A stretch of DNA of 50,576 bases from Prochlorococcus sp. AG-436-D21 (GCA_003212655.1 QCPF01000010.1:1-50576); one strand, 5' to 3'; positions 15,248-24,066 are shown, numbered from the stretch's first letter. Numbers and translations are program-made. Notes: generated by a model from the letters alone, not told the origin.

Positions 15248-15808
15248 TTAAGTAGGTATTTCAATACTTATTTCATCTATTTTGATTGCTCTGCCGTTTA
15301 TGGCCAGCCAATTATCTTTTGATATTTTGGTTATTCTCTTTTGAAGTTCGCCGATTCTCTCAATATATGTATTACCAATTTTGTATTCAGAGACTAAACT
15401 CCAACCTACTTGTTCTCCAACAATGATTGTTATGCTTTTTCTTTTCATTAAGAGACTTATAAGTGAATTCATTTGTGTTGACCATTCATTTTGTTCCTTG
15501 CCAATACTTTTCATAACGAATCCCCCAATAGAATCTATTAATAATGGACCTTCTTCATTCCTTAATGTATTTAATAGGTCTGTCGTTTCTATTAATTTCC
15601 AATCTTTTGGTCTTCTTTTTTGATGTAAATTAATTTTATCTTGCCATTCTTTATCATCCAAATTGTTTTCAGATAAGGCAACATATGATAATTTTTCTAC
15701 CTCCTTCGCAAGATGCTCCGCGAATTCACTTTTCCCACTCTTTGTCCCCCCTGTAATTAAAATTATATGAGATGAATATTCACTAATATTTAAAACCTTG
15801 GCATTCAT
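15248..15808 (-). CDS. cobU: adenosylcobinamide kinase / adenosylcobinamide-phosphate guanylyltransferase CobU
   Basis: A 186-residue enzyme that phosphorylates adenosylcobinamide and then adds GMP to form AdoCbi-GDP, a late step of vitamin B12 assembly. The P-loop GGTKSGKS is at residues 20-27, next to the NTP-binding segment LLIDSIGGFV near the middle, and the guanylylation region with KRITKISKD follows. The catalytic His that carries GMP in other CobU proteins is not obvious here: the middle has HQKRRPKDWKLI, which matches the usual H-x-x-R-R pattern. It lies 10 bp downstream of an exported-protein gene and 2 bp upstream of trmL. The larger B12 gene cobN is at 31565. Confidence 0.92.
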   Translation of the reverse strand: MNAKVLNISEYSSHIILITGGTKSGKSEFAEHLAKEVEKLSYVALSENNLDDKEWQDKINLHQKRRPKDWKLIETTDLLNTLRNEEGPLLIDSIGGFVMKSIGKEQNEWSTQMNSLISLLMKRKSITIIVGEQVGWSLVSEYKIGNTYIERIGELQKRITKISKDNWLAINGRAIKIDEISIEIPT

Positions 15809-15818
15809 AAATTCTCTA

Positions 15819-16130
15819 TTATTTAGAGAAATACCACCATGTTGCTAGAGGAATAATTGTGGCAGCAATTAACAAACCTATAACTATATAAGTAGCAGTT
15901 GAACTCTCTGTATCTTTTGATCTCATAGTGTTAAAATTTGGATCCACTACAGGATTGTCGATAGATGAGGGCTGACTTTTTTCGTAATTTATAACGGTCT
16001 TCTGTTGAGTAATACCAAAATATTTATTTATCGTATTAATTTCATTAGCGTATGTAGTCGAAGGGATAAGAATAAAAATAAACCCAGTAAAGATAAGGGA
16101 AAGTATATATTTATTGATGTTTAGGTTCAT
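15819..16130 (-). CDS. exported or membrane protein of unknown function, 103 residues
   Basis: The N-terminus has a signal peptide-like helix (residues 8-27, ending at TYANEIN, a likely cleavage site after Ala), a polar central region of about 50 residues, then a C-terminal helix (TATYIVIGLLIAATIIPLAT) and a short tail WWYFSK. It is therefore probably a small protein held by its C-terminus with a lumenal or periplasmic loop. I recognise no family. It heads the minus-strand run to cobU and trmL and is divergent to the CCB gene, with a 111 bp gap between them. Confidence 0.6.
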   Translation of the reverse strand: MNLNINKYILSLIFTGFIFILIPSTTYANEINTINKYFGITQQKTVINYEKSQPSSIDNPVVDPNFNTMRSKDTESSTATYIVIGLLIAATIIPLATWWYFSK

Positions 16131-16241
16131 TTGGAGAGGTTTTGGTTAATTATATATTAAAAACCATATGTTTGAGTAATTTTAAATCTACTAAACAATA
16201 TAATGTTTGCATAATTTAATTAGAAATAACATATTTAAAAT

Positions 16242-16868
16242 ATGGGATTCAATGGGAAATCATTAATATTAGTCGGTGTAATACTCTTTATTTTTCAGAT
16301 AGCAAATTTCATTTCAATAGAAACAATCACTCCTGAGCTTGAAAGAGCACAAGTGTTAGCTGCAATAGCTTCGTTAATTATTATTTTGATAGGTTTTTTA
16401 TTTAAACAATTCCAATCCATAGCTGGAGAGAAAGCTGTTTTAAAAGGAGAAAATATGTTTCTCTTCGATAAAAACATGCCGGATGAAGTTATTGATGAAC
16501 TTGCATGGGGTTCTGAAGCTATATTAACTTCTACAGCAGCAGCAGCAATATTAATCCACAATGATGGAGTTAATATATTGAGGAGGGGTATCATTTCAAG
16601 TAATGATTTTAAGCCTGGGGAAACTTGTCTGAGATCTATTAAAGATATGAAATTAATATCATTGGCAAACACTAAATTTTATCCTGGAAGAGATGAATTT
16701 TATAATTTTTGCGCTGAAATTCCATCTATTTTAGTTGTACCTATAAATAATAAGGCTTTTATATTGATTGGAGGCTGGAGTGCTAAGTGTTTTACGAAGT
16801 CTGATGAAAAATGGATTAATAACTGGTCCAAAAAAATTAATAATATTTTCTCAAAAAATAAAATTTAA
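16242..16868 (+). CDS. CCB-family protein (CCB2/CCB4-like, DUF2930), cytochrome b6 heme c(n) attachment
   Basis: A 208-residue protein with two N-terminal membrane helices (about 5-25 and 38-56) and a soluble domain. I recognise the CCB2/CCB4 (cofactor assembly on complex C subunit B) pattern, including LAWGSEAILTSTAAAAILIH and FYPGRDEFYNFCAEIPSILVVPI. The family is needed in plastids to attach the unusual covalent heme to cytochrome b6 of the b6f complex. The match is by sequence memory. It is convergent with the LptC-like gene, with 4 bp of overlap. Confidence 0.78.
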   Translation: MGFNGKSLILVGVILFIFQIANFISIETITPELERAQVLAAIASLIIILIGFLFKQFQSIAGEKAVLKGENMFLFDKNMPDEVIDELAWGSEAILTSTAAAAILIHNDGVNILRRGIISSNDFKPGETCLRSIKDMKLISLANTKFYPGRDEFYNFCAEIPSILVVPINNKAFILIGGWSAKCFTKSDEKWINNWSKKINNIFSKNKI

Positions 16869-17488
16869 AAATATATTATTGATTTAACTCTTTTATCTTT
16901 TGCTTCAAAGCTTACTGATTCAGTATTTAAATTATAGAAAGCATTTTCTGAGTTTATTTCATATTTATTTTCGTTATTTTTATCTTTAATTATATATTTT
17001 ACTGGATTGAAAAATTCAATTATATTATCTGAACCCAATATGGCTTTTCCTGAATTTAAGATGATATTTTGATTTTCAAATCTAATATTACCCTCTAATA
17101 GATAGTTAGTATTTTCTATATTCCAAATAAAATTATCAGCATATAAAAAATCCCCATCTTTTTTAAGACTTTTTAATTTAACATTACCTTTTAATTTAAG
17201 GAGTTTATTGTTGTCTGATAATGTAGATTCTTCTGAACTAATAATATATTTAGTCTCTTCTTCATTGAGAATATTAATGATAGGTTTTTTTAATTGGAAT
17301 TCTAATTCAATATTGTCATAACTTGAATTTGGACTGGTAATTGAATATATTTTATCTCCATTTTTAGAGAAAATTGTCATATCTAAACTTTCTATTTTTT
17401 GTATAATTTTATTTTCATCAATTACATTTGGTGCGCAACCAAGCATAAATAATGGAAGGAAAATTATTAATCTATAATTTTTGCTCAT
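16865..17488 (-). CDS. lptC: LptC-like lipoprotein, LPS transport
   Basis: A 207-residue lipoprotein with signal peptide and lipobox LGC at residues 16-18 (MSKNYRLIIFLPLFMLGCAP). The rest is a repetitive beta-strand region (LKLKGNVKLKS, FLYADNFIWNIE, LLEGNIRFEN, YEINSENAFYNL) of the OstA-like jellyroll found in LptC and LptA. It would bridge the inner-membrane LPS extractor to the periplasmic LptA. Its 5' end overlaps the metG stop by 17 bp, so they are likely co-transcribed. LptC proteins in cyanobacteria are often this length. Confidence 0.75.
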   Translation of the reverse strand: MSKNYRLIIFLPLFMLGCAPNVIDENKIIQKIESLDMTIFSKNGDKIYSITSPNSSYDNIELEFQLKKPIINILNEEETKYIISSEESTLSDNNKLLKLKGNVKLKSLKKDGDFLYADNFIWNIENTNYLLEGNIRFENQNIILNSGKAILGSDNIIEFFNPVKYIIKDKNNENKYEINSENAFYNLNTESVSFEAKDKRVKSIIYF

Positions 17489-19016
17489 ACTCCAGTTTAT
17501 TTATGATTGGAGTGGGTTTAGGAAGACTTGAGTTACTTACTAATAATCCCCAACTTAATTGTTGTTTCCAAGAAATGTCTTCTATATATATTGAACCAAG
17601 TTGCTCATTAATTTTTGTAGATAATTCGGGCAATAAAGGTAGTAATAATAATCCTATTATTCTGGTACTTTCTAAAACGTTATAAATAATTTCTTTAACT
17701 AGAGGTAGATTATCTTTCTCTTTTATTAACAGCCATGGCTGATTATCATTTAAATACAAATTTGTATTAATTGATAGGCTAAGTACTTCATTAGCTGCTA
17801 AATCTAATTTGTAGTTATCAAAGTTATAAGTATAGTTTTCAACTGCAATTTTGGCATAATTCTCTAATTTATTTTCACTTGAAATTTTTTCATTATTTGG
17901 CACTTTATTATCAAACCATTTTCTAGACATAGATGATGTTCTATTTAATAAATTACCAATTGTATTAGCTAAGTCATTATTGATGATGTCAACAAATCTT
18001 TTATCTTGAAAATCTCCATCATTTCCTAATGATATGTCTTTAATGAGGTACCACCTTACAGGATCATTTCCATATTTTGTAAGCAATAAATCAGGGTCGA
18101 GTACATTTCCTAAGCTTTTACCCATTTTTTGCCCCTCTCTTGTAAGAAATCCGTGCCCAAAAACCTTTTTAGGAACTTTCATTTTGGCAGAAATGAGCAT
18201 TGCAGGCCAATATACAGCATGGAATCTCAGAATATCTTTACCAATAAAATGAACATCAGCTGGCCATCCTCCATTAATTGATTTTTCCAATGAATGTTCT
18301 GTCGCATCAGAACTAATGGCACTAACATATCCAAGTAAAGCATCAAACCACACATAAAAGGTATGGTTATCGTAACCAGGGACAGGAATTCCCCATGTAA
18401 CATTTGTTCTTGAAATTGAAAAATCCTTCAAACCTCTAGAAACAAAATTTATAATTTCATTCTTTCTTTCTATGGGCTCTATAAAAGAAGGTTCGTTGAT
18501 TATTTTCTCGATTTCTTTTTGATATTTTGAAAGCCTAAAAAAGAGATTCTCTTCATTTTTCCATTCTAGATTTTTTTGATGTATTGGACACTTGTATGTT
18601 GATGAATTTTCTGGATTATCTTTAAATTCTTCGCAACCGACACAATACCAACCTTTTTGAACTCCCATATAGATATCATCTGATGCTTTTACTCTTTCAT
18701 AAAATTCATTAACAACAAATTCATGATTTTTTGAGCTTGTTCTTATAAATTTGTCAAAGGATATATTCCAATCTTTCCAATTATTATTAAAGACTTCTGA
18801 GATTTCATCACAATGTGATTTTGGAGCAATACCCTTTTCATTAGCTGTTCTTTGTATTTTTAAACCATGTTCATCAACACCAGTGATGAAAATAACATCT
18901 TCACCTACAAGCCTTTTATACCTAGCTATTGAGTCACAAATTATTGTTGTATATACACTTCCTAAATGAGGTTTATCATTAACATAGTATAAAGGTGTAG
19001 TAATGACAAAAGTCAT
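17472..19016 (-). CDS. metG: methionyl-tRNA synthetase
   Basis: A class I synthetase of 514 residues that charges tRNA-Met. The HIGH-type motif is PLYYVNDKPHLGSVYT, the KMSKS-type motif is GQKMGKSLGNVLDP, and a single CxxC/CxxH zinc knuckle lies between (WYCVGCEEF and KCPIHQKN). The end of the protein has the anticodon-binding helical domain and no C-terminal dimerisation domain, matching the short bacterial type. It is followed by the LptC-like gene (17 bp overlap) and preceded by rnb. The tRNA-Met gene lies 2.7 kb away. Confidence 0.97.
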   Translation of the reverse strand: MTFVITTPLYYVNDKPHLGSVYTTIICDSIARYKRLVGEDVIFITGVDEHGLKIQRTANEKGIAPKSHCDEISEVFNNNWKDWNISFDKFIRTSSKNHEFVVNEFYERVKASDDIYMGVQKGWYCVGCEEFKDNPENSSTYKCPIHQKNLEWKNEENLFFRLSKYQKEIEKIINEPSFIEPIERKNEIINFVSRGLKDFSISRTNVTWGIPVPGYDNHTFYVWFDALLGYVSAISSDATEHSLEKSINGGWPADVHFIGKDILRFHAVYWPAMLISAKMKVPKKVFGHGFLTREGQKMGKSLGNVLDPDLLLTKYGNDPVRWYLIKDISLGNDGDFQDKRFVDIINNDLANTIGNLLNRTSSMSRKWFDNKVPNNEKISSENKLENYAKIAVENYTYNFDNYKLDLAANEVLSLSINTNLYLNDNQPWLLIKEKDNLPLVKEIIYNVLESTRIIGLLLLPLLPELSTKINEQLGSIYIEDISWKQQLSWGLLVSNSSLPKPTPIINKLEYEQKL

Positions 19017-19085
19017 AAAGCTTTTTTTATTTATACTAACAGATATTTTTTAAACTAATAACAACCTATTATATTGATTATCTTA

Positions 19086-20270
19086 TTAATAAATAAATTC
19101 TAAAAGATTACTATCATTTATAATATATTTAACTTTATATATTTTATTACTGTATATTTCTATTGATACAAAAAGAGTAATAAGTATTTCTAGTGAATAA
19201 TCTGGGAAATAAACCAAAGCAATATTTTTTTTATGATTAATCCACTTAACGAATATAATTTTATACAAAGCTTTTTTTTCATTCTTAAAAAATAATTTTA
19301 AATACTTAAATTTATCATTTTTTAATATATTATTATTTTCTGTTTGTCTATTTTTTGAATAATCAATAATCTTAGAGACTGAATCTTTACTAAGAACTAC
19401 GTAATTATTAAGAGTGTTATAGACTTGCCTTTGTATAATCAAATCAAGATATCTTCGAAGTGGTGAAGTACATTGTACATACATTTTAAGACCTAATGAT
19501 TGATGGATTCCTGGCTTAGTAGTTATGTAACTTCTTCCCATATATTGTTTTAATATTATATATTTAATATCACTATCATTATATCTATTAAGTATTTCGA
19601 ATGGATTGCAGTTTATTTTTTGAATCCTAAATGCAGCCGCTAAATCATATTTATCTATAAATAAACTTGTTACATAACCCATTAATATCATTGATTCTGA
19701 AATTATAATTTGTGATATTGTTTTCTCTAATTTAGTTAGTATAATCTTATCCTCATATAATTTAATTTTATTAGTAGGAGTTTCAAAAATTATTGCTCCT
19801 TGTTTCTTTCTAAATTTAATACTTTTTTCTAATAATTTTTTAATCTCAATTAATTCTATTTCTTCTTTTGGTTCTATTTCTAATATTTCATTTGCATCTT
19901 CATATGTTAATTGATATTTTGGTTTTATTATTGCTTCAGTTATTTCATATTTATTTATTGATCCATCGTCATTGAATTCTATTGCTGCACTAATAGTTTC
20001 TGAAACTTTATTTTGAGCTAGATTTGCCTTTTCAAGAATATCTTTAGGAAGCATTGGGACATATTGATCAATTAAATATAAACTGCTATTTCTCTTTCTT
20101 GCATTTAAATCAACATTAGAGTCATGCAAAAAGAGTTTGCACGGATTACTAATATGTATCCATAAATTTTTTTTATTTCCTTCTTTTATTTCTAATGAAA
20201 TAGCATCATCAACCTCATGTGGGTCATCAGAGTCAATAATATATGTTTTTAAATCAGTTAAATCTTTCAA
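19086..20270 (-). CDS. rnb: ribonuclease II-type exoribonuclease, minimal RNB domain
   Basis: A 394-residue protein that begins directly with the catalytic core. The first ~25 residues carry the catalytic Asp cluster (YIIDSDDPHEVDDAISLE, residues 10-27) and the protein continues through the RNB fold to SPLRRYLDLIIQRQVYNTL near residue 280. The usual two N-terminal cold-shock domains are absent, and only a short tail (~80 residues, possibly a degenerate S1 domain) follows the core. Expected reaction: 3' to 5' hydrolysis of RNA to nucleoside monophosphates. It lies 45 bp downstream of rpsR. The active site is intact, in contrast to Zam at 2226-4448. Confidence 0.9.
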   Translation of the reverse strand: MKDLTDLKTYIIDSDDPHEVDDAISLEIKEGNKKNLWIHISNPCKLFLHDSNVDLNARKRNSSLYLIDQYVPMLPKDILEKANLAQNKVSETISAAIEFNDDGSINKYEITEAIIKPKYQLTYEDANEILEIEPKEEIELIEIKKLLEKSIKFRKKQGAIIFETPTNKIKLYEDKIILTKLEKTISQIIISESMILMGYVTSLFIDKYDLAAAFRIQKINCNPFEILNRYNDSDIKYIILKQYMGRSYITTKPGIHQSLGLKMYVQCTSPLRRYLDLIIQRQVYNTLNNYVVLSKDSVSKIIDYSKNRQTENNNILKNDKFKYLKLFFKNEKKALYKIIFVKWINHKKNIALVYFPDYSLEILITLFVSIEIYSNKIYKVKYIINDSNLLEFIY

Positions 20271-20315
20271 ATATTTGAAATATTAATTATAGTGCCAACT
20301 ATATTCAATATGAAA

Positions 20316-20537
20316 TTATCCTTCAGGATTTACAAAGGGTAAAAGAGCTACAATTCTGGCTCTCTTAACAGCTAATGTGAGATCTCTTTGTTGCTTAGAG
20401 GTTAAACCTGTCATTCTTCTTGGTAGGATTTTGCCTCTCTCAGTTATAAATTTTTTTAGTAGTTCTACATCCTTATAGTCAATAGGATCTCCTGGTTTGA
20501 TAGGTGATAATTGTTTTTTGAAAATTGAATTAGGCAT
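20316..20537 (-). CDS. rpsR: 30S ribosomal protein S18
   Basis: A 73-residue basic protein that binds the central domain of 16S rRNA with S6. The typical motif is [26 protein letters not shown], shortened here to its ends [11 protein letters not shown] and [11 protein letters not shown], followed by [16 protein letters not shown] and the C-terminal LPFVNPEG. The length is normal. It lies 17 bp from rpmG, and the pair rpmG-rpsR is a conserved cyanobacterial operon. Confidence 0.97.
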   Translation of the reverse strand: MPNSIFKKQLSPIKPGDPIDYKDVELLKKFITERGKILPRRMTGLTSKQQRDLTLAVKRARIVALLPFVNPEG

Positions 20538-20554
20538 GATTTAATTTGATTTGA

Positions 20555-20749
20555 TTACTTAATTTCTTTGTGAATTGTCATTCTGTTTAAATGAGGATTA
20601 AACTTTTTTAGTTCTAATCTTTCTGTTGTATTTCTACGATTCTTTTCAGTAGTATATCTTGAGACACCATTTGATCTCTTAGGATCTGTGCTTGTCCTAG
20701 CTTCAGTACATTCCAGGGTCACTACAACTCTTGTCCCTTTTTTGGCCAT
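20555..20749 (-). CDS. rpmG: 50S ribosomal protein L33
   Basis: A 64-residue protein starting [19 protein letters not shown]. The reading frame is open a further 16 codons upstream to 20797, but that extension has no L33 counterpart, so the ATG at 20747-20749 is chosen. The segment [20 protein letters not shown] and the final [11 protein letters not shown] are typical of L33. The zinc-binding Cys are not present in full, as expected for a Cys-poor form. It is divergent from pheT (about 100 bp). Confidence 0.96.
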   Translation of the reverse strand: MAKKGTRVVVTLECTEARTSTDPKRSNGVSRYTTEKNRRNTTERLELKKFNPHLNRMTIHKEIK

Positions 20750-20850
20750 TTTAATTAATACTTTATTGTATAATTTTCTATTGTACATCTTCAACAAACT
20801 TTTTTGAAGATATACTTCTATCTTTTATCATCATTGATTAAAAAATATAT

Positions 20851-23295
20851 ATGAAAGTTTCTCAAAATTGGTTGAAAAATTTAGTAGAAATTACTTCTAC
20901 TCCTGAGGATCTCTCTGAGAAATTATCTATTGGTGGATTTGAGGTTGAATCATTAGAAGATTGTTCAAAAAATGTAAATGGTGTTGTTTTAGGAAAGGTA
21001 TTATCTGTTTTAAAACACGAAGGATCTGACAAACTTTCAATTTGCCAAGTCGATATTGGTAAATCAAAGAATTTACAAATTATCTGTGGTGCAAGAAATA
21101 TTAAACCAAATATTTATGTTTATGTTGCTACTGTTGGCGCGAAATTAAATGCAGTTGATTTAACTATTAAAAGAAGTGAAATTAGAGGTGTCATGAGTGA
21201 AGGAATGATATGTTCACTGCAGGAACTTGGTTTAGAGGACTCTAGCGAAGGGATAGAGATCATTGATGAAGGTTTGGCTCTAAAACATGAATTGGGCACC
21301 CCAGGGTCTGACTTGCTTCAATTAAATGATTTTATATATGATTTAGCCATTACAGCTAATAGACCTGATGGAATGTCTGTTATGGGTATAGCCCGTGAAA
21401 TTTCTGCTCTTTTAGAATCCACCTTAAATTTTCCAGAATTAAACCATAAATACAATATTCATTTACTTAAGGGAATTAAACTTTGTCCAGAGGCTATAGA
21501 AACTAATTGCATTTATACAATAAGCTGCATTGATGGAGTAAATGGAGAGAAATTATCGCCAAATTGGCTCAAAGAACGTATAGAAAAATCAGGTATAAAA
21601 TCTATTAATCTTCTAGTTGATTTGACAAATTATATTCTATTAGAACAAGGTCAACCTTTGCATGCGTTTGATAAAGATAAATTGTCAAACTTAATTGGTA
21701 AGGAAGTTTCTCCAGAAGATTTTTCTGTTAGAAAAGGCAAGGATAACGAAAGCCTTATTTGCTTAGATGGTAAAGAATATGACTTAAATGACAATTTCAC
21801 AGTTATTACTTGTTGTGATAAACCTGTAGCTATTGCAGGGGTTATAGGCGGTTTAGAGACTTCTGTAAGTAATACTACCTCATCTATTTACCTTGAAGGC
21901 GCTGTTTTTAATCCAGTTACTATAAGAAAATCTTCTAAGGCGGCTGGCATAAGAACAGAATCTAGCAGCAGGTATGAAAAAGGGATTTCATCAAAAAATA
22001 CAATAAGTGCAGTAACAAGGGCAATTAATCTTTTAGAAGAATATTTTTCTATTAATTCACCAATCATCAATACTTCAAATTTAATAAGTAATGAGGATAT
22101 TTTTATTAAACTAAGGAGAAATCGAATACATAAAATTCTTGGTCCATTAATTATTAACGATCAATTTGAAAAAAGAAATTTATCTGATAATGAAATAGTT
22201 GATAAATTAACACTCATAGGTTGTACTTTAAAGAATAAAGAATATGGCTGGGATGTAGCAGTAATTCCAAATAGATCTCATGATTTAACAAGAGAAATAG
22301 ATTTAATTGAAGAAATAGCAAGATTAATAGGGTATGACAGATTCGACTTAAAACTTCCTAATCCAATTAAACCTGGAAAATTGTCATCAGAACAGTTGGC
22401 ATTGAGAAAAGTAAAAAATGGTTTTATAGAAAATGGTTTTAACGAGGTACTTAGCTACTCTCTTGTTCCTGAAGATGATGAAAAACTTATAAAGATTTCT
22501 AATCCTTTGTTATTAGAAACAAGCTGTCTTAGAGATAATATCTGGAAAGAACATTTGGAGATAGTGAACCGTAATATAAAAGCTGGACAAGCAAGTTGTT
22601 ATATATTTGAAATTGGAAATGTTTTTCAAAAGAAAACTGAGTTCATTCAAGAAGAAGTTCTGAATGGTGCGATTTGTGGAAATAAAAAATTTGGAAAATG
22701 GATAAATTCGGGTAAAGATAACGATCTTAATTATTTCCAAGCCAGAGGAAAGTTAAATGAGGCTTTATCTTCTTTGAACATAAAAATTGATGATAAACCT
22801 ACTGATTCAATTGATTTTCTTCATCCAGGAAGAACTGCAAAATTAGTTATTGAAGGGAAAGATGCAGGTTATTTCGGTGAAATACATCCCAAATTAATAT
22901 TAGAAAAGAAGTCATTAAAAAAAGTTTATTTATTTAACATAAATGTTTCTAAGCTCTTGGGAGCTAGTACAAGAAAAAATAAATGGATTCCAATATATAA
23001 GCAATACCCAATTGTTCCGAAAATGGAAAGGGATATAAATTTTGTATTCAGTAAGAAATTTTTAATTAGCGAAATAACATCACAAATAAGAAAAACAGGA
23101 AAAAATCTCTTAGAGGATGTAAATTTACTTGATGTTTTTGAAGATAGTAAATTTGGAGATGATCATATAAGTTATACATTTAGATTATCTTATAGAGATA
23201 AAGATAAAACATTACTGGACTCTGACATTACATCAATACATTCAAATATCATTTCTAATGTTGAAAAATGTTTTAACACTAAATTGAGGAATTAA
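20851..23295 (+). CDS. pheT: phenylalanyl-tRNA synthetase beta subunit
   Basis: An 814-residue protein that pairs with PheS to charge tRNA-Phe. It starts with MKVSQNWLKNLVEIT and has an N-terminal tRNA-binding OB fold (GVVLGKVLSVLKHEGSDKLSICQVDIG), the B3/B4 editing region with AITANRPDGMSVMGIAREIS, the B5 region, a central class-II-like core, and a C-terminal FDX-ACB anticodon-binding domain (PKMERDINFVFSKKF). Start and length are standard. It is divergent from rpmG. Confidence 0.97.
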   Translation: MKVSQNWLKNLVEITSTPEDLSEKLSIGGFEVESLEDCSKNVNGVVLGKVLSVLKHEGSDKLSICQVDIGKSKNLQIICGARNIKPNIYVYVATVGAKLNAVDLTIKRSEIRGVMSEGMICSLQELGLEDSSEGIEIIDEGLALKHELGTPGSDLLQLNDFIYDLAITANRPDGMSVMGIAREISALLESTLNFPELNHKYNIHLLKGIKLCPEAIETNCIYTISCIDGVNGEKLSPNWLKERIEKSGIKSINLLVDLTNYILLEQGQPLHAFDKDKLSNLIGKEVSPEDFSVRKGKDNESLICLDGKEYDLNDNFTVITCCDKPVAIAGVIGGLETSVSNTTSSIYLEGAVFNPVTIRKSSKAAGIRTESSSRYEKGISSKNTISAVTRAINLLEEYFSINSPIINTSNLISNEDIFIKLRRNRIHKILGPLIINDQFEKRNLSDNEIVDKLTLIGCTLKNKEYGWDVAVIPNRSHDLTREIDLIEEIARLIGYDRFDLKLPNPIKPGKLSSEQLALRKVKNGFIENGFNEVLSYSLVPEDDEKLIKISNPLLLETSCLRDNIWKEHLEIVNRNIKAGQASCYIFEIGNVFQKKTEFIQEEVLNGAICGNKKFGKWINSGKDNDLNYFQARGKLNEALSSLNIKIDDKPTDSIDFLHPGRTAKLVIEGKDAGYFGEIHPKLILEKKSLKKVYLFNINVSKLLGASTRKNKWIPIYKQYPIVPKMERDINFVFSKKFLISEITSQIRKTGKNLLEDVNLLDVFEDSKFGDDHISYTFRLSYRDKDKTLLDSDITSIHSNIISNVEKCFNTKLRN

Positions 23296-23304
23296 ATGTA
23301 TTGC

Positions 23305-23354
23305 TAATCTCATATAAGACTATAAATTAGTCTATGTATGATTCTTATATAAGA
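23305..23354 (-). repeat. copy 1 of a three-copy palindromic repeat (inverted orientation)
   Basis: Contains agacta-taaat-tagtct (23317-23333) and, read on the minus strand, matches copies 2 and 3 in the frame cttatataaga...tagact...tagtct.atatnaga. It sits between the pheT stop and the small exported-protein gene. See the finding on this repeat. Confidence 0.6.
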
Positions 23355-23388
23355 TAAATAATAATCCTATAAAAGTAATTAATGTTGT

Positions 23389-23649
23389 ATGATAAATATC
23401 ATGATCAATCTGCTATCACTACTTCTATCTTCTGTGCTGTGGGTTCAAGTCCCTCAGTGGTCAGATGATTGGTCAAAATGTGCTGTTGATATACCAGATG
23501 CTTCATGTCATTGGTATATAACTGCACCAGATAATACTTTTGGCGAGGGTTTTGATTGGGCTAGCGCCCCTTGGTTTGATGCTAATGGGTTAAGTGATGT
23601 CCCTAGTATTGATAGGCAAACTGCCATTGAAAAGCTTCAATCCAAGTAG
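23389..23649 (+). CDS. small Trp-rich exported protein
   Basis: An 86-residue protein with a signal peptide-like N-terminus (MINIMINLLSLLLSSVLWVQ) followed by a hydrophilic domain with six Trp in all and two Cys (C31 and C40) that could form a disulfide in an oxidising compartment. Characteristic segments are WSDDWSKCAVDIPDASC, GFDWASAPWFDANG and DRQTAIEKLQSK. I do not recognise the family. It is a single gene, bounded by repeat copy 1 upstream and by repeats 2 and 3 downstream, and followed immediately by a hairpin (23649-23669). Start ATG 23389 or 23401; I keep the first. Confidence 0.65.
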   Translation: MINIMINLLSLLLSSVLWVQVPQWSDDWSKCAVDIPDASCHWYITAPDNTFGEGFDWASAPWFDANGLSDVPSIDRQTAIEKLQSK

Positions 23650-23669
23650 TACTGTCTTTATGGCAGTAC
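23649..23669. terminator. possible stem-loop after the Trp-rich protein gene
   Basis: Arms gtactgtc and ggcagtac (8 bp, one G-T pair) with loop tttat start at the last base of the stop codon. There is no T run after it, so it is not a classical terminator; it may protect the 3' end of the message. Confidence 0.4.
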
Positions 23670-23833
23670 GGGATAACATAAAACCATTTGATATCAAGAC
23701 TTTTTAAGCGCTATTAATTTCTTGGACATTGAAAGGACATGATTTGTTAGTTTATTATTCAATATTTAATATTTCCCAGGTAATAAAGTTTGGGTATGAA
23801 TCATCCAAATTGATAAATTAATGTATCTTACAT

Positions 23834-23882
23834 ATCTTTTATGAGACTATATAATAGACTTATAATTAGTCTCATATAAGAA
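23834..23882 (+). repeat. copy 2 of a three-copy palindromic repeat
   Basis: A perfect 10-bp inverted repeat tatgagacta / tagtctcata (arms at 23840-23849 and 23867-23876) with a 17-base loop that contains a second tagact motif. It sits in the gene-free stretch 23670-24066. See the repeat finding. Confidence 0.65.
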
Positions 23883-24008
23883 GAACTATACAAGCATTTT
23901 TTATTCTTTAAATGTATATTCTATTTTTATTTCATTTATACATAATTATTGTTCCCATATATTTGAATAATAATAATTGAAAAAATTAGAAATTTGCAAA
24001 TTTGCAGC

Positions 24009-24058
24009 TATCTTACATGAGACTATTAAATAGACTTAAAACTAGTCTAATATGAGAA
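24009..24058 (+). repeat. copy 3 of a three-copy palindromic repeat
   Basis: A near copy of 23834-23882 with agacta / tagtct arms (24020-24025 and 24043-24048), ending about 9 bp before the stop of the RHH plus J-domain gene. About 42 of 49 aligned bases agree with copy 2. Apart from this copy, copy 2 and the stem-loop, the 23650-24066 stretch holds no feature that I can support. Confidence 0.65.
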
Positions 24059-24066
24059 TTAGTATA

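Noticed and set aside
20750-20797. Upstream extension of L33 by 16 codons
   Set aside because: The extension has no counterpart in L33, and MAKKGTR at 20747-20749 is the standard start.
23441-23453. tRNA T-arm-like string gggttcaagtccc, considered as a tRNA relic or att site
   Set aside because: It lies within the reading frame of the Trp-rich protein as codons for WVQVP, the rest of a tRNA is absent, and the match is short.
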